Shown here one piece after another: positions 38,999 to 48,315 of a stretch of DNA of 64,000 nucleotides. Position numbers and translations under genes: made by a program. Positions within the stretch are counted from its first letter, which is position 1. Each line of letters opens with the position of its first letter. Origin of the DNA: Flavobacterium sp. JAD_PAG50586_2 (GTDB lineage Bacteria; Bacteroidota; Bacteroidia; Flavobacteriales; Flavobacteriaceae); the NCBI GenBank assembly GCA_023213215.1, contig CP096136.1, forward strand, positions 3,634,724 through 3,698,723, written 5' to 3'. The notes beneath the pieces were generated by a model. It was not told where the DNA came from, did not search any database, and was given only the letters and a program-made list of their open reading frames with translations.

Positions 38999-39013
38999 AA
39001 GCCCACTGGGCTT
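38999..39013. repeat. AAGCCCA/TGGGCTT hairpin upstream of aroC
   Basis: Two perfect 7-bp arms around one base, 27 bp upstream of the aroC start on the template side. Its role is not clear. Confidence 0.4.
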
Positions 39014-39202
39014 CCTCCTCTTAATATCAAATCAGCCATATTGTATTGTTTTAAACAAATATAGAGTTTAAGTTGCAATGTTGCAAAGTCGACATAACCA
39101 AAGTTTACAATAACAATCCTAAAGATATGAATTTGATAACATTGACTTTTACTTCAATTAACCTGTAGTTATTTAATTTGTTAAACTCTAAATTCATTCA
39201 TT

Positions 39203-40039
39203 TTGAAAAAAAGAAAATTAGATGTAGTAGTGATTTCAGATGTTCATTTAGGGACTTTTGGCTCACACGCTCACGAACTTGGCTATTATTTATCTTCTAT
39301 CAGGCCAAAGATTTTAGTATTAAACGGAGACATTATCGACATCTGGCAGTTTAGAAAATCCTATTTCCCAAAAGCACACCTGAAGGTGATTAAAAGAATT
39401 ATCGATATGGCTTCGAAAGGAACAAAGGTGTATTATGTTACCGGAAACCATGACGAAATGCTCCGAAAGTTCAGCGATTCAAATATTGGGAACTTTTCTA
39501 TTGTAGATAAACTGGTATTGGATTTAGATTATAAAAAAGCATGGATTTTCCATGGTGACGTATTCGATGCTTCGGTTCAGCATTCAAAATGGATTGCAAA
39601 ACTGGGCGGATTGGGTTACGATTACCTAATATTGTTAAATCGGTTTGTAAACTGGTGCCTGAAAAAAATGGGAAAGGAACCCTATTCCTTTTCAAAGAGA
39701 ATTAAATCCAGTGTTAAATCGGCAGTAAAATTCATTTCTGACTTTGAAACTACGGCAACTGATCTCGCCATCGAAAAAGGATATGATTATGTTATCTGCG
39801 GCCATATCCATGAGCCAAAAATCATCCGGAAGGAAAACAAAAACGGTGCTACATTATATTTAAATTCTGGTGACTGGGTAGAAAATCTCACTGCGCTGGA
39901 ATATAATAACAGGCGTTGGAAGCTTTATAAATATGAAGAACATACCGAACGCGAAGAAGAAGATTTATTTGAAATGGAAGATTTTATTGGCCAGCAACTT
40001 ATCGCCTCCATCATTTTCTCCAATAAAAATAATTCATAA
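39203..40039 (+). CDS. Calcineurin-type phosphoesterase, UDP-diacylglucosamine hydrolase-like
   Basis: 278 residues. Metal-site motifs of the metallophosphoesterase fold are SDVHLG, LNGDIIDIW, YVTGNHDE, FHGDVFD and ICGHIHEP. The protein resembles LpxH/LpxI-replacing enzymes of Bacteroidota, which hydrolyse UDP-2,3-diacylglucosamine in lipid A synthesis at the inner membrane. It begins at a TTG codon: no ATG lies in frame after the stop at 39182-39184, and MKKRKLDVV is the expected N terminus. The gene has no partner on either side. The family is firm, the lipid A role is inferred. Confidence 0.85.
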   Translation: MKKRKLDVVVISDVHLGTFGSHAHELGYYLSSIRPKILVLNGDIIDIWQFRKSYFPKAHLKVIKRIIDMASKGTKVYYVTGNHDEMLRKFSDSNIGNFSIVDKLVLDLDYKKAWIFHGDVFDASVQHSKWIAKLGGLGYDYLILLNRFVNWCLKKMGKEPYSFSKRIKSSVKSAVKFISDFETTATDLAIEKGYDYVICGHIHEPKIIRKENKNGATLYLNSGDWVENLTALEYNNRRWKLYKYEEHTEREEEDLFEMEDFIGQQLIASIIFSNKNNS

Positions 40040-40067
40040 CCTATTAGTTTAGTCAGAAATTGTATAA

Positions 40068-40075
40068 TAAATTTG
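40068..40075 (+). promoter_or_regulatory. Bacteroidota -7 box, outer-membrane protein gene
   Basis: TAAATTTG, 66 bp before the ATG at 40142. Confidence 0.5.
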
Positions 40076-40141
40076 CCACATTATATAAATAGGATGGCAT
40101 ACTTTTTTATGACATTTGTAAAAACTAATTAAAACACAAAC

Positions 40142-40639
40142 ATGAAAAAAATCATTTTATCTGCTTTTATGCTAATAGGGTTAGCATTTAGCGCACAGGC
40201 ACAGGACATTTCCAAGAACGCATTGGGTCTACGTTTAGGAGACAACGATGGTTTTGGTGGTGAAGTATCCTACCAAAGAGGTCTATCAAAGAACAATCGA
40301 TTAGAGCTTGATTTGGGTTGGAGAAACAGTAACGATGTTGATGCCTTTAAAATTGTTGGTCTTTACCAGTGGGTTTGGAATATTGATGGAGGCTTTAACT
40401 GGTACGCCGGTGTTGGTGGTGGTTTAGGCAGCTGGAGTTATGATGCTCCAGGACCTGGAAGTAGCGATAGTGGAACTATTTTATTAGCTGCCGGAGATAT
40501 CGGAATCGAGTATAACTTTGAGGAAGCTCCAATCCAGTTGTCTTTAGATTTCAGACCTGAATTCTATTTTGATTCTGATGATTATAGAGAAGACAACTTC
40601 GGGCCAGACATTGCTCTTGGTATCCGTTACAGATTCTAA
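40142..40639 (+). CDS. Outer-membrane beta-barrel protein
   Basis: 165 residues with a signal peptide (ends SAQAQ). Gly-rich amphipathic strands (GGEVSYQRGLSKN, RLELDLGWRN, WYAGVGGGLGSW, IQLSLDFRPEFYF) and a terminal YRF fit a small eight-strand barrel of the outer membrane. The function is unknown. It has its own -7 box and a strong terminator, so it is monocistronic. Confidence 0.88.
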   Translation: MKKIILSAFMLIGLAFSAQAQDISKNALGLRLGDNDGFGGEVSYQRGLSKNNRLELDLGWRNSNDVDAFKIVGLYQWVWNIDGGFNWYAGVGGGLGSWSYDAPGPGSSDSGTILLAAGDIGIEYNFEEAPIQLSLDFRPEFYFDSDDYREDNFGPDIALGIRYRF

Positions 40640-40653
40640 TCTAACGATTATAT

Positions 40654-40692
40654 AAAAAAAATCCCGTCTCAAATAAGAGACGGGATTTTTTA
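40654..40692. terminator. Bidirectional terminator
   Basis: ATCCCGTCTC and GAGACGGGAT form a perfect 10-bp stem with a 6-base loop, an A-run before and T-run after. It overlaps the stop of the lipoprotein gene on the minus strand. Confidence 0.9.
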
Positions 40693-41115
40693 TTTAATTA
40701 TAATTGGCTTCTTCGAGTTTACCTTAACAACAGTATAAGGATATTTGGTAGTATCATCTATCTGCATTCTGTCAAGGTTCTTTTGGGTGTCTTTTAGGTA
40801 AACTTCAATCTGTGTTGGGGTTTCAATCACTTTTTCAACCTTCATCCTATTGTAGCTTTCCTTTGTTGGGCCAGTGTTTAGGATTATGAAACTACTTTCG
40901 TTAATGTCTTTTGACTTAATAAGCTTGGCTAAAGTCTCATCTCCCAAAAGCATATTGATTTCCTTTGGTTCGGTCAGGATTTCGTAGAATTTGATATTGG
41001 CTCCACCGTCGTTATTGACCGTTAATATTTCATACAATGGCCTGTCTACTATTTTCTTTGTTGATGAACAGGAATACAACAATAGGATTAAAACTAATGA
41101 GATGTACTTTTTCAT
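40690..41115 (-). CDS. Hypothetical lipoprotein, coupled to bshA
   Basis: 141 residues with a lipobox (LYSC) after a hydrophobic start. The mature part carries YEILTVNNDGGANIKFYEI and FIILNTGPTKESYNRM, with no family I recognise. Its start overlaps the bshA stop by 4 bp (ATGA), so the two are co-transcribed and translationally coupled. A link to bacillithiol metabolism is possible but not shown. Confidence 0.85.
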   Translation of the reverse strand: MKKYISLVLILLLYSCSSTKKIVDRPLYEILTVNNDGGANIKFYEILTEPKEINMLLGDETLAKLIKSKDINESSFIILNTGPTKESYNRMKVEKVIETPTQIEVYLKDTQKNLDRMQIDDTTKYPYTVVKVNSKKPIIIK

Positions 41116-42244
41116 TTGGAATTATTTAGAGCTTGTTCATAGAGTGCCTCGTAAAGTGGTAATATATTTTTGATATCGAATTGTTGGGCTACTTCAAGCG
41201 CATTGTGCTTAAATTGCGCCAAAGTTGTATCATCCGAAAGTATTTTCAAAGCATTCTCAGCCATACTTTTTATGTCTCCCACATCACTAAGATATCCTGA
41301 TACTGCATCAAAATTCACTTCGGGCAAACCACCTGAATTACTCGAGATTACAGGTACGCCCCACGCCATTGCTTCAAGCGCAGCCAGACCAAAGCTCTCT
41401 GTTTCTGAAGGCAATAGAAATAAATCGGAATACGCCAGGATCTGATCAATCTCGTTGCTGTTTCCAAAAAGATTACTTTATCCTCAATGCCTAATTTTCT
41501 GCACAACTGTTCCGCTTTTGCTTTTTCCGGACCATCACCAACCATCATTAATTTGGCTGGAATCTTTTGCTGAATGTGGTGGAATATTTTAATGATATCC
41601 GGAATACGCTTTACTTTCCTAAAGTTACTTATATGAGTTACAATACGTTCTTCCTTTTTTGCCATAACCGATCGGTGGCAGGAAATCTGGGTTTCATTAC
41701 GTGTTTTTTCTAATTCTATAAAATTGGGAATGACATGTATTTCATTCTTGATATCAAATTGCTTTAGCGTTTCATCCTTCAGGTTTTGGGAAACAGACGT
41801 CACAATATCTGATTTGTTGATACTGAAACTTACGGCAGGTTTATAAACGGGATGGTTTCCAACCAAGGTTATATCAGTACCGTGGAGTGTTGTAACCATT
41901 GGAATGATTATTCCTTCGTCCTTCAGCATCTGTTTAGCCATATACCCGGCATACGCATGTGGAATTGCGTAATGAACGTGCAGTAATTCTATCTTATAAA
42001 GTTTGACCATGTCAACCAATTTGCTCGACAAAGCCAATTCATAAGGCTGATAATGAAACAATGGATATTCGGGAACGATTACTTCGTGGTAATGAACATT
42101 GGAATTTAAAAGTGCCAACCTAACGGGCTGACGGTAAGTGATGAAGTGGATTTCGTGACCACGGTGAGCCAATTCGAGACCTAATTCAGTGGCTACTACA
42201 CCTGATCCTCCAAAGGTTGGATAGCAAACAATAGCTATTTTCAT
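41112..42244 (-). CDS. bshA: N-acetyl-alpha-D-glucosaminyl L-malate synthase BshA (one frame break)
   Basis: 377 residues when mended, the usual length of BshA. It joins UDP-GlcNAc to L-malate in the first step of bacillithiol synthesis. GT4 family features are CYPTFGGSGVVATELGLEL, HVHYAIPHAYAGY, VTTLHGTDITLVG, VSQNLKDE and SETESFGLAALEAMA (in the second frame). Two C at 41464-41465 should be three, which restores VIFLGNSNEIDQIL. Deacetylase and ligase partners (bshB, bshC) are not in this window. The lipoprotein gene overlaps its stop. Confidence 0.92.
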
Positions 42245-42282
42245 TTGTTGATTTTAGAACTACGAAATTAACTAATAATTGC

Positions 42283-42310
42283 GAATTTGGAATTACGAAT
42301 TAGGAATTAA
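42283..42310. repeat. Heptamer tandem repeat GAATTNN, four copies
   Basis: GAATTTG, GAATTAC, GAATTAG, GAATTAA in the 232-bp gap upstream of bshA. The same unit recurs at 59214-59248 and 59799-59826. Confidence 0.75.
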
Positions 42311-42476
42311 TTAATAATATAAGAATCAATAAAGCCTATCAAATGACAGGATTCTTATTACTAAAAAGTATAAAGTCGACGTCTTTAAAATAAATACCTG
42401 GCTAGTGTTTAAAAATAACAGGCTACTTTCTTGAAAATAGTCGGCGACTATTTAAAGAAGCATCGGCTATGCCATA

Positions 42477-42710
42477 TTATTCCTTTGGTTCATCTTTTGT
42501 TTTAAAGCCATTTCTCCTCAGATTCATTCCATAAGTATAATTGGTTGAAAGTATCACATCATTGCAGTCAAAGTGTTTTATAACACCATCCTTCTGCAGG
42601 GCAACTACCCAACAGGTATTCTGATGCATTCCGTAATCGATAATAAATATTGCCTGTCCAGTTCCTAATGGTGTTTCGACAAGTATTGAAGGCTTTAATT
42701 GAAGTATCAT
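42477..42710 (-). CDS. Small hypothetical protein
   Basis: 77 residues beginning MILQLKPSILVETPLGTGQ and continuing FIIDYGMHQNTCWVVAL, KHFDCNDVILSTNYT. The beta-rich pattern suggests a small SH3- or KOW-like barrel. I recall similar short proteins in Flavobacteria without function. No signal peptide is visible. It stands alone, with AT-rich gaps on both sides. Confidence 0.7.
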   Translation of the reverse strand: MILQLKPSILVETPLGTGQAIFIIDYGMHQNTCWVVALQKDGVIKHFDCNDVILSTNYTYGMNLRRNGFKTKDEPKE

Positions 42711-42787
42711 AAAATTGGATTTTATATATACATAAAATTACAAATACCCTAAAACACTGGGGTTACACAATTTAACAAAAAAATTAT

Positions 42788-42818
42788 ATATAAAAAGGCA
42801 CCCAAATATGAGTGCCTT
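42788..42818 (-). terminator. Terminator of the GT4/GH130 operon
   Basis: On the minus strand AAGGCAC, ten bases, GTGCCTT, then TTTTA, about 30 bp after the GT4 stop codon. Confidence 0.75.
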
Positions 42819-42848
42819 CCCAGATGTATTAGTAGTGTATTTTTATTG

Positions 42849-45242
42849 TTAAGCAATCATATCGCTTTTGATTTTTGCTTTATGTGAAACGTAAACCACA
42901 TTATTTTTGTTGAAATATTTTTCCATAGTTAATCTGGCCATAAGGTAACTTACTGTCGATTCTGCTCCTTGATTAAGATTAACATGTTTTTCTTCCAGTC
43001 CATCACAACATCCGCCTGTGCATGGATTATAAACAATCTGGTGCAAGTGGTTTCTTCCGAGGAACCAGTCAAAGGCAGTCGACATTTTTTTCATATAGCT
43101 CTTCTCTCTAAATGTGTCATAGAAAAGCCCGAGTGTGATTATAGTGTAAGCAACATCTATAGGCTGTTCACCATATATATTAGGATTTACACCTCTACTA
43201 TGCCAGCCTTGGTTTGAAACTACTTTTATCTGCCCGTTCCTGAATATTACAGATAACAGGAAGTCAAATGAAAGGATAGCTATTTTCCCGAAAAGTGTGT
43301 TTCCTGTTGCCAGATAAGCATAGAGCAATGATTCCGGTAACACACTATTGGCATAAGTAAGGGATTCTTCAAACCATTTCCAATCAGAATCGGAAACACC
43401 ACGGTATTTTGACACTAAATTATCTGCCAAAGACGTGATAAGATGTTCTACAACAATGTCATTGTTTTTGATATTATAATAGTACAATCCTTTTATGGCA
43501 AAAGCTATTGCTCTTGGAGATGAAAGGTTCGGAATGTTAGGCATGGCTTTTTCCAAAGCAACTTCAGCCTTTTCTATATGATAGGAACTAAACAGACTGG
43601 CATAAGAACTAAATTCGCCTAAAGCCCACAATGCCCTTCCATTTGAATCTTCGAGGTTTTCATCTTTGTTTTTATCAAAATAATTCCCTTCTTGATCTAC
43701 ATAATTCATAAAGGTTCCATCTTCCTGTTGACAGAAAAGGATAAAGTTCAGATAGGTTTCTATTAAAGGTAAATCTTTTTCATCACCAGTCATCTGATAA
43801 TGTTTAGCCACAGCAACTAATGCTCTTGCATTGTCATCAAGGGTGTAACCAGAATTCATGTCGGGGGTTGCAATTTTAGAAAACTGGATTATTCCGGCTT
43901 CTTTTGTCAACCTTTTTATGTGTTTAAGCGAGATATCTGGTAACTCAAAATTAATTTTTGGAGGATTGATTTTGATATGCTTACTAATTAAATCAACATG
44001 GGCTATTGCCGAATTCTCCCATGAAGTCGGAGTTATTTTATGTAATCCGTTAAGGCTCATCTGTTCAAGCAGAATCGGATCATAAAGCAATCTTACAATC
44101 GCTTCCGATAATTGTTTTGGATTTTCGAAATCTACTATCAATCCAGCTCCGTCTTTCAGCATTTCTTTCGCATGTGGAATTGGTGTTGAAATGATAGGAC
44201 AGCCGCTAGCCATCGCATAAGCAAATGTCCCACTAACAGCTTGGAATGGATCTTTTGAGGTAAACAGGTATATGTTTGTTCGTTGTAAATAAGCTAATAA
44301 TTCATTTAAAGGAAGATACTTGTCAACAAATTTGACATGACCCTGCAATCCAAGCTGGACCACTTTTTCTTCAAGTGAATTGCGATAAGCTTCCCCTTGT
44401 TCTGCTTTAACATTGGGATGTGTTTTTCCAATAACAAGATAAAGCACATTTGGAAATTTCTCTATAATTGCCGGCAATGCATCCAACGCAGTTTCAATAC
44501 ATTTGCCTGAATTTAATAAACCAAAAGTTGACATTACAAACCGATCGCCAAAGTAATATTTATCACTTTTCTGATGCGGATTGAAGGCCTTAACCAAATG
44601 GGTTCCGTGATGGATTACCTGTATTTTATCAGATGAAATTCCGTAATCGCTTTGCAGTATTTCAGATGATGTTTCTGTCATCACTATAATGGAAGCTGAT
44701 AAAGAAACTATGGTTTGCACGTCATTTTTCCGCTTCTCATCAGGATTTGGCAAAACGGTATGGAAAGTAGTGATTACCGGTTTTTTTAATTTCGAAAGCA
44801 GCTGAATGTAATAATCTCCATACTCTCCTGAAAATAATCCGAATTCATGCTCAACAACTACCAAGCTTATTTTATCATCGTCATTTATTTTCTGTGCCAT
44901 ATCATAATACCGCATCAAATCTGACGTCTGCAAAATATATTTTACTTCTTTAGGATAATTGTATTCGGTATCCTTTCCCTCAAGAGCACACACCTTTAAG
45001 GAGTAGGTTCCGCCAAACTTGTTTTTCACAGCATGAATCAAATCCTGGCTGAACGTAGCAATGCCACATTCGCGGTTAGGATAAGAAGTGATAAATAAAA
45101 TTTCGGGCAATTTCTTTGTTGATTCAACTATTCTTGAAATTGTCCCATTCTTATTTGTCTTAAATAATAAAGTTTTAGGATCAGTTTCTCTTCGGTTGAA
45201 AGGAAACGGCTTTGCTGGTTTTGCTAAAAGATTACTTTTCAT
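42849..45242 (-). CDS. GT4 glycosyltransferase fused to an alpha/alpha-toroid domain
   Basis: 797 residues in two parts. Residues about 45-425 are a GT-B glycosyltransferase of family GT4: FITSYPNRECGIATFSQDL, VVVEHEFGLFSGEYGDYY, TTFHTVLPNPD and the donor-site loop SKDPFQAVSGTFAYAMASG. Residues about 440-780 form a helical (alpha/alpha)6-type domain (SGYTLDDNARALVAV, DSNGRALWALGE, CTGGCCDGL). Its immediate upstream neighbour encodes a GH130-type mannoside phosphorylase. The pair may build and recycle a mannose-containing glycan, possibly a stress solute or surface polymer. That is inferred; no sugar donor can be named. Confidence 0.88.
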   Translation of the reverse strand: MKSNLLAKPAKPFPFNRRETDPKTLLFKTNKNGTISRIVESTKKLPEILFITSYPNRECGIATFSQDLIHAVKNKFGGTYSLKVCALEGKDTEYNYPKEVKYILQTSDLMRYYDMAQKINDDDKISLVVVEHEFGLFSGEYGDYYIQLLSKLKKPVITTFHTVLPNPDEKRKNDVQTIVSLSASIIVMTETSSEILQSDYGISSDKIQVIHHGTHLVKAFNPHQKSDKYYFGDRFVMSTFGLLNSGKCIETALDALPAIIEKFPNVLYLVIGKTHPNVKAEQGEAYRNSLEEKVVQLGLQGHVKFVDKYLPLNELLAYLQRTNIYLFTSKDPFQAVSGTFAYAMASGCPIISTPIPHAKEMLKDGAGLIVDFENPKQLSEAIVRLLYDPILLEQMSLNGLHKITPTSWENSAIAHVDLISKHIKINPPKINFELPDISLKHIKRLTKEAGIIQFSKIATPDMNSGYTLDDNARALVAVAKHYQMTGDEKDLPLIETYLNFILFCQQEDGTFMNYVDQEGNYFDKNKDENLEDSNGRALWALGEFSSYASLFSSYHIEKAEVALEKAMPNIPNLSSPRAIAFAIKGLYYYNIKNNDIVVEHLITSLADNLVSKYRGVSDSDWKWFEESLTYANSVLPESLLYAYLATGNTLFGKIAILSFDFLLSVIFRNGQIKVVSNQGWHSRGVNPNIYGEQPIDVAYTIITLGLFYDTFREKSYMKKMSTAFDWFLGRNHLHQIVYNPCTGGCCDGLEEKHVNLNQGAESTVSYLMARLTMEKYFNKNNVVYVSHKAKIKSDMIA

Positions 45243-45289
45243 GGTGTAATGGTTTTGCTATGATTATTGACAGTTTAACAACAAAAGAT

Positions 45290-46319
45290 TTATTTTTTAT
45301 GGGCAACTAACTCCTTGGTTAATTCCTTTAGACTCATTGAAGCACAGGCTATGCATTTATCGGCAGCACCATAATACACGTACAATGTATCGTCAAAAAG
45401 TGCTGTTCCGGTAGGAAAGACCACATTATTAACCACACCAACCAATTCCCAATCCGTATCGGGTTGGAATAACGGGTAAGGTAGTCGTGCTAATTCGATT
45501 GCAGGATTGTCAATATCCATTAAAGCTGCACATGCGGTATAAACATGCTTATGGTTTACATCATGCACACCGTGGTAAATTACAATCCAACCCTCATCGG
45601 TTTCTATTGGAGGAGCTCCACCACCTATATAGCTAATCTCATGTTTATGTTTTGGGGAAAGCATAACATGATCTTCAATGTGGAGAAAATAATTATGCCA
45701 ATATTCCTTAGTAAGTTCTGCCAACGTTTCCGTCATGACTAGCTGGATTTCGGGGAGAATCCTATGCATGAAACAGTACTTACCGTTAATTTTTCTGGGA
45801 AAAAAATTACATTTTTATCCCATAACAAAGTGAATTTATTCTTATCACTATTCTTGCTCACATAGAAGCGAACATACCTTTCGACGAGGTAAGGATTTTT
45901 TGTTGCCAAAATTTCAAACTCAGCATAAGTGATTTGAGGAACAATTACTCCGCGTCGTTTCCACTTTTTAAATCCTTTGAAGTGGCAAGAACACCTAATG
46001 CATTGTGTCCGTTGTAAGCCGTATAGGATAAATAATAAGAATTATTTATCTTGACTAAACGAGGGTCTTCCACACCTTGTGATTCATAATCCAGGAGTGG
46101 ACTCAAAGCCGGTGTTTCCGAACGTTCCACTACAGTTAATGGTCCTTCAAGCTGGCAATAACCCAGCGTTGAATGGTTGCCTTTTTCCAAAGCCCTGTAA
46201 AAAATATGTACTTCATTTCCATCCTGGTAAACGGCTGGATTCAAAACTCCGTCACTTTCAAATGACAGCGCTGTTTTTTCTAAGATGATGCCGTGCTTTT
46301 TTACATTTACCATGGCCAA
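45290..46319 (-). CDS. GH130-family glycoside phosphorylase/hydrolase (two frame breaks)
   Basis: 343 residues when mended. GH130 five-blade propeller motifs are present: NPAVYQDGNEVHIFYRALEK, GVEDPRLVKINNSYYLSYTA, and in the last frame ISYIGGGAPPIETDEGWIVI and IYHGVHDVNHK. Enzymes of this family split beta-mannosides, mostly with phosphate, giving mannose-1-phosphate. Frame breaks lie at 45965-45969 (five T for six, restoring DLKKWKRRGVIVP) and 45790-45794 (five T for six, restoring FPEKINGKYCFMHR). It precedes the GT4 gene by 47 bp and follows a small hypothetical gene by 7 bp. Confidence 0.88.
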
Positions 46320-46326
46320 TATCCAT

Positions 46327-46662
46327 TTAAATTTTGGAAATTAGTTTTCCTATAAAGGAACTCGATACTTTTTCCGCGAGTATAGAACCTAAGAAACCTT
46401 TTACACTACTATTGCTTCCCATAACTTTTTCGATTATGAAATTAGCCCCCATATTGGTTCCTATTTTGAGCAGGTCTTTCTTAGTATCCTTATCCGCAGC
46501 AATATGCGCAACAGATTCTTTTATAATTGTTCCAATGTTTAGGGAATCTTTCAAGTCCCTGAACTGATCGCTTATAACCGCTTCCTGTTGCGCTTTCAAA
46601 GCTTTAAGTTCGGCAATCCTGGCCATTAGGTCCTGATCGCATGATATAGCTGTCGATTCCAT
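46327..46662 (-). CDS. Hypothetical small protein of the stress island
   Basis: 111 residues. A short helix with Lys/Ala/Glu (MARIAELKALKAQQEAVISDQF) is followed by SLNIGTIIKESVAHIAADKDTKKD and a C-terminal amphipathic part (MGSNSSVKGFLGSILAEKVSS). No family is recognised. It lies 2 bp after the holin-like gene and 7 bp before the GH130 gene, so all three are one transcript. It may be a membrane-associated partner of the holin-like protein. Confidence 0.82.
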   Translation of the reverse strand: MESTAISCDQDLMARIAELKALKAQQEAVISDQFRDLKDSLNIGTIIKESVAHIAADKDTKKDLLKIGTNMGANFIIEKVMGSNSSVKGFLGSILAEKVSSSFIGKLISKI

Positions 46663-46664
46663 AA

Positions 46665-47018
46665 TTAGCTTTTTTGGGTTTTTGCCATTTTTCTTTTAAT
46701 AAAGTTGTTGCATACTCGGTTCTCAATCAATTTCTTTTTGTTGAAATGAAATATAATGGCAACCAATAAGTAAAATCCACCAACAACAGCAAACCCAATA
46801 TTATCAATACCAATTAAATCGTTCAGATAATATGCGACGTACAAACTCCCGAATAAGAGAGCCAACACTGACAAAACCACAACTATCAGTATACCGATTA
46901 CCGCAGAAATGATATCAGAAGTATGATCGATAACCTGTAATTTAATGAGTTCATAGTTGGTGTCAACATACTCTTTCAGGCTATCAGTAAGCACGTCTAT
47001 TTTTTCGTTTAGTTGCAT
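46665..47018 (-). CDS. Phage-holin superfamily III-like membrane protein
   Basis: 117 residues. The charged N-terminal helix (EKIDVLTDSLKEYVDTNYELIKLQ) leads into two hydrophobic segments (ISAVIGILIVVVLSVLALLFG and a second after NDLIG), then a basic tail. This is the holin-X/PF07332 type found in bacterial chromosomes, where it is tied to envelope stress rather than to phage lysis. It is followed at 2 bp by a small hypothetical gene. Confidence 0.8.
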   Translation of the reverse strand: MQLNEKIDVLTDSLKEYVDTNYELIKLQVIDHTSDIISAVIGILIVVVLSVLALLFGSLYVAYYLNDLIGIDNIGFAVVGGFYLLVAIIFHFNKKKLIENRVCNNFIKRKMAKTQKS

Positions 47019-47052
47019 AAGGATGACAATAAAGGGTTAGACAGTTTTTTAT

Positions 47053-47410
47053 TTACAATTTTGCAGCATTTGCAACATTATCTACTTTGTTGTTATAGTT
47101 GTTCTTTGCATCTGCAGCTTTATCTTCTACATTGCTTTTCGCGCTTGCAAATCTATCTTCAATTGCGTCTTTGGCATTCGAAACGTTGTCTTCAAGGAAT
47201 TTCTCCGCTTTAGCTACTTGATTTTTCAAATCATCTACTTGACCACTGGAATTTATTTTTAAGGTTTTTAGACATTTTCTTTGCATTGTCTGCAATATCC
47301 TGTCTTGTTTCAGAACCCTTTTTAGGTGCAAATAATACTCCTAATGCTGCTCCTACTGCTGCTCCTACTACTAGAGCGCCTACTACTTTTGTTGTGCTTG
47401 AATTTCTCAT
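47053..47410 (-). CDS. YtxH-like small stress protein (frame break)
   Basis: About 118 residues. The first frame gives MRNSSTTKVVGALVVGAAVG, then LGVLFAPKKGSETRQDIAD, the YtxH signature of a hydrophobic helix followed by a basic, coiled-coil-forming part. The second frame carries QVDDLKNQVAKAEKFLEDNV and repeated Ala/Asn/Asp-rich turns (NAKDAIEDRF, SAKSNVEDKAADAKNNY). The change of frame lies near 47250-47260 and needs one base removed or two added, unlike the other breaks in this window. YtxH proteins are membrane-anchored general stress proteins. It sits upstream of the holin-like gene on the same strand. Confidence 0.7.
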
Positions 47411-47452
47411 TTTTATTTAGTTTTTAATTTATACTTTATTTTGATTTTGTTC

Positions 47453-48106
47453 TTAAAATTTATAACCCAATGTCAACTGATACCAGTAATTTTTGTAACG
47501 TGGTGTTTCTGAAGTTCCGTCGCCTCTGTTCTCTTTTAAATCCCATCCGGCTCTGGCTCCAATTACGATTTTATCAATACTGACATCTACACCGCCAATT
47601 ACGCTAAAAGTGTTTTTTTCAATATTATCGTTATTGAATGCCTCTTCCTGAGTATCATTTCCGACGGCACTGTTGAATTCATTTTTCTCACTCAACAGGT
47701 AAGAAAACTGAGGACCAGCCATTATAGATAAATACTCAATCGGTCTTATCTGAACAAAGATTGGAACGTCTAAGTGGTCTGTTGTTCTTGTGTAACTGTA
47801 AGAACTTCCTAATAATGTTCCGGTACCTTTGAAACCTTTTTGAGAATACAGTATTTCAGGTTGGATGGCAAATAACTTTCCTAATGGCAGTGTTACGAAT
47901 CCACCGGCTACAAAACCAAGTTTAGCATCGGCAACGAAATCTTCACCTTCACTGTCGTAAACATTGGAATAATTGGCTCCCAGTTTAGCACCCAAAACGA
48001 AATTGCTACGGGTATCCGTATCGCTACTTCTGGCTTCTGTTTCCTGAGCTTTCGCAGCATTAAGCATAGCAATGACTGCAAAAATTGTAAAAATTGACTT
48101 TTTCAT
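47453..48106 (-). CDS. Outer-membrane beta-barrel protein (porin-type PF13568)
   Basis: 217 residues with a signal peptide (ends AAKAQ). The mature chain has strand patterns LGAKLGANYSNVYDSEG, GFVAGGFVTLPLGKLFAIQPEILY, SIMAGPQFSYLL and ends YQLTLGYKF, a C-terminal Phe. This is the outer_membrane beta-barrel domain common in Bacteroidota. It lies inside the stress island between YtxH and the lmo0937-like gene, which hints at an envelope-stress role. No ligand is known. Confidence 0.88.
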   Translation of the reverse strand: MKKSIFTIFAVIAMLNAAKAQETEARSSDTDTRSNFVLGAKLGANYSNVYDSEGEDFVADAKLGFVAGGFVTLPLGKLFAIQPEILYSQKGFKGTGTLLGSSYSYTRTTDHLDVPIFVQIRPIEYLSIMAGPQFSYLLSEKNEFNSAVGNDTQEEAFNNDNIEKNTFSVIGGVDVSIDKIVIGARAGWDLKENRGDGTSETPRYKNYWYQLTLGYKF

Positions 48107-48160
48107 TTTTGTTTTATTTAATCGTTAAGTTTATGGATGAGATTTGGACTCCTGAATTGC

Positions 48161-48315
48161 TTAAATTGGATCTTGTCCCTTGATAACCCTAAACAATATT
48201 GCAATAATTGCAATAACTAAAAGAACGTGGATGATGTTTCCCATTCCGTAGGCGAAATAGCCTAATGCCCATAATATTACTAAGATTACGGCAATTGTGT
48301 AAAGTAAATTACTCA
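48161..48315 (-). CDS. Lmo0937-like (DUF5670) two-helix membrane protein (frame break)
   Basis: 51 residues when mended: MSNLLYTIAVILVILWALGY, then AYGMGNIIHVLLVIAIIAIL and RVIKGQDPI. It has two transmembrane segments with a GYFAYGMG turn. Without repair the frame ends after nine codons; one added base at 48301-48302 (AA to AAA) restores the family sequence. Members are small hydrophobic stress proteins of unknown mechanism. Its start overlaps the stop of the CsbD-like gene by 7 bp. Confidence 0.75.

Noticed and set aside
46665..47018. Holin-like gene as a prophage sign
   Set aside because: No lysin, capsid, integrase or other phage gene lies nearby; neighbours are stress-type proteins, and this holin family is common in chromosomes.
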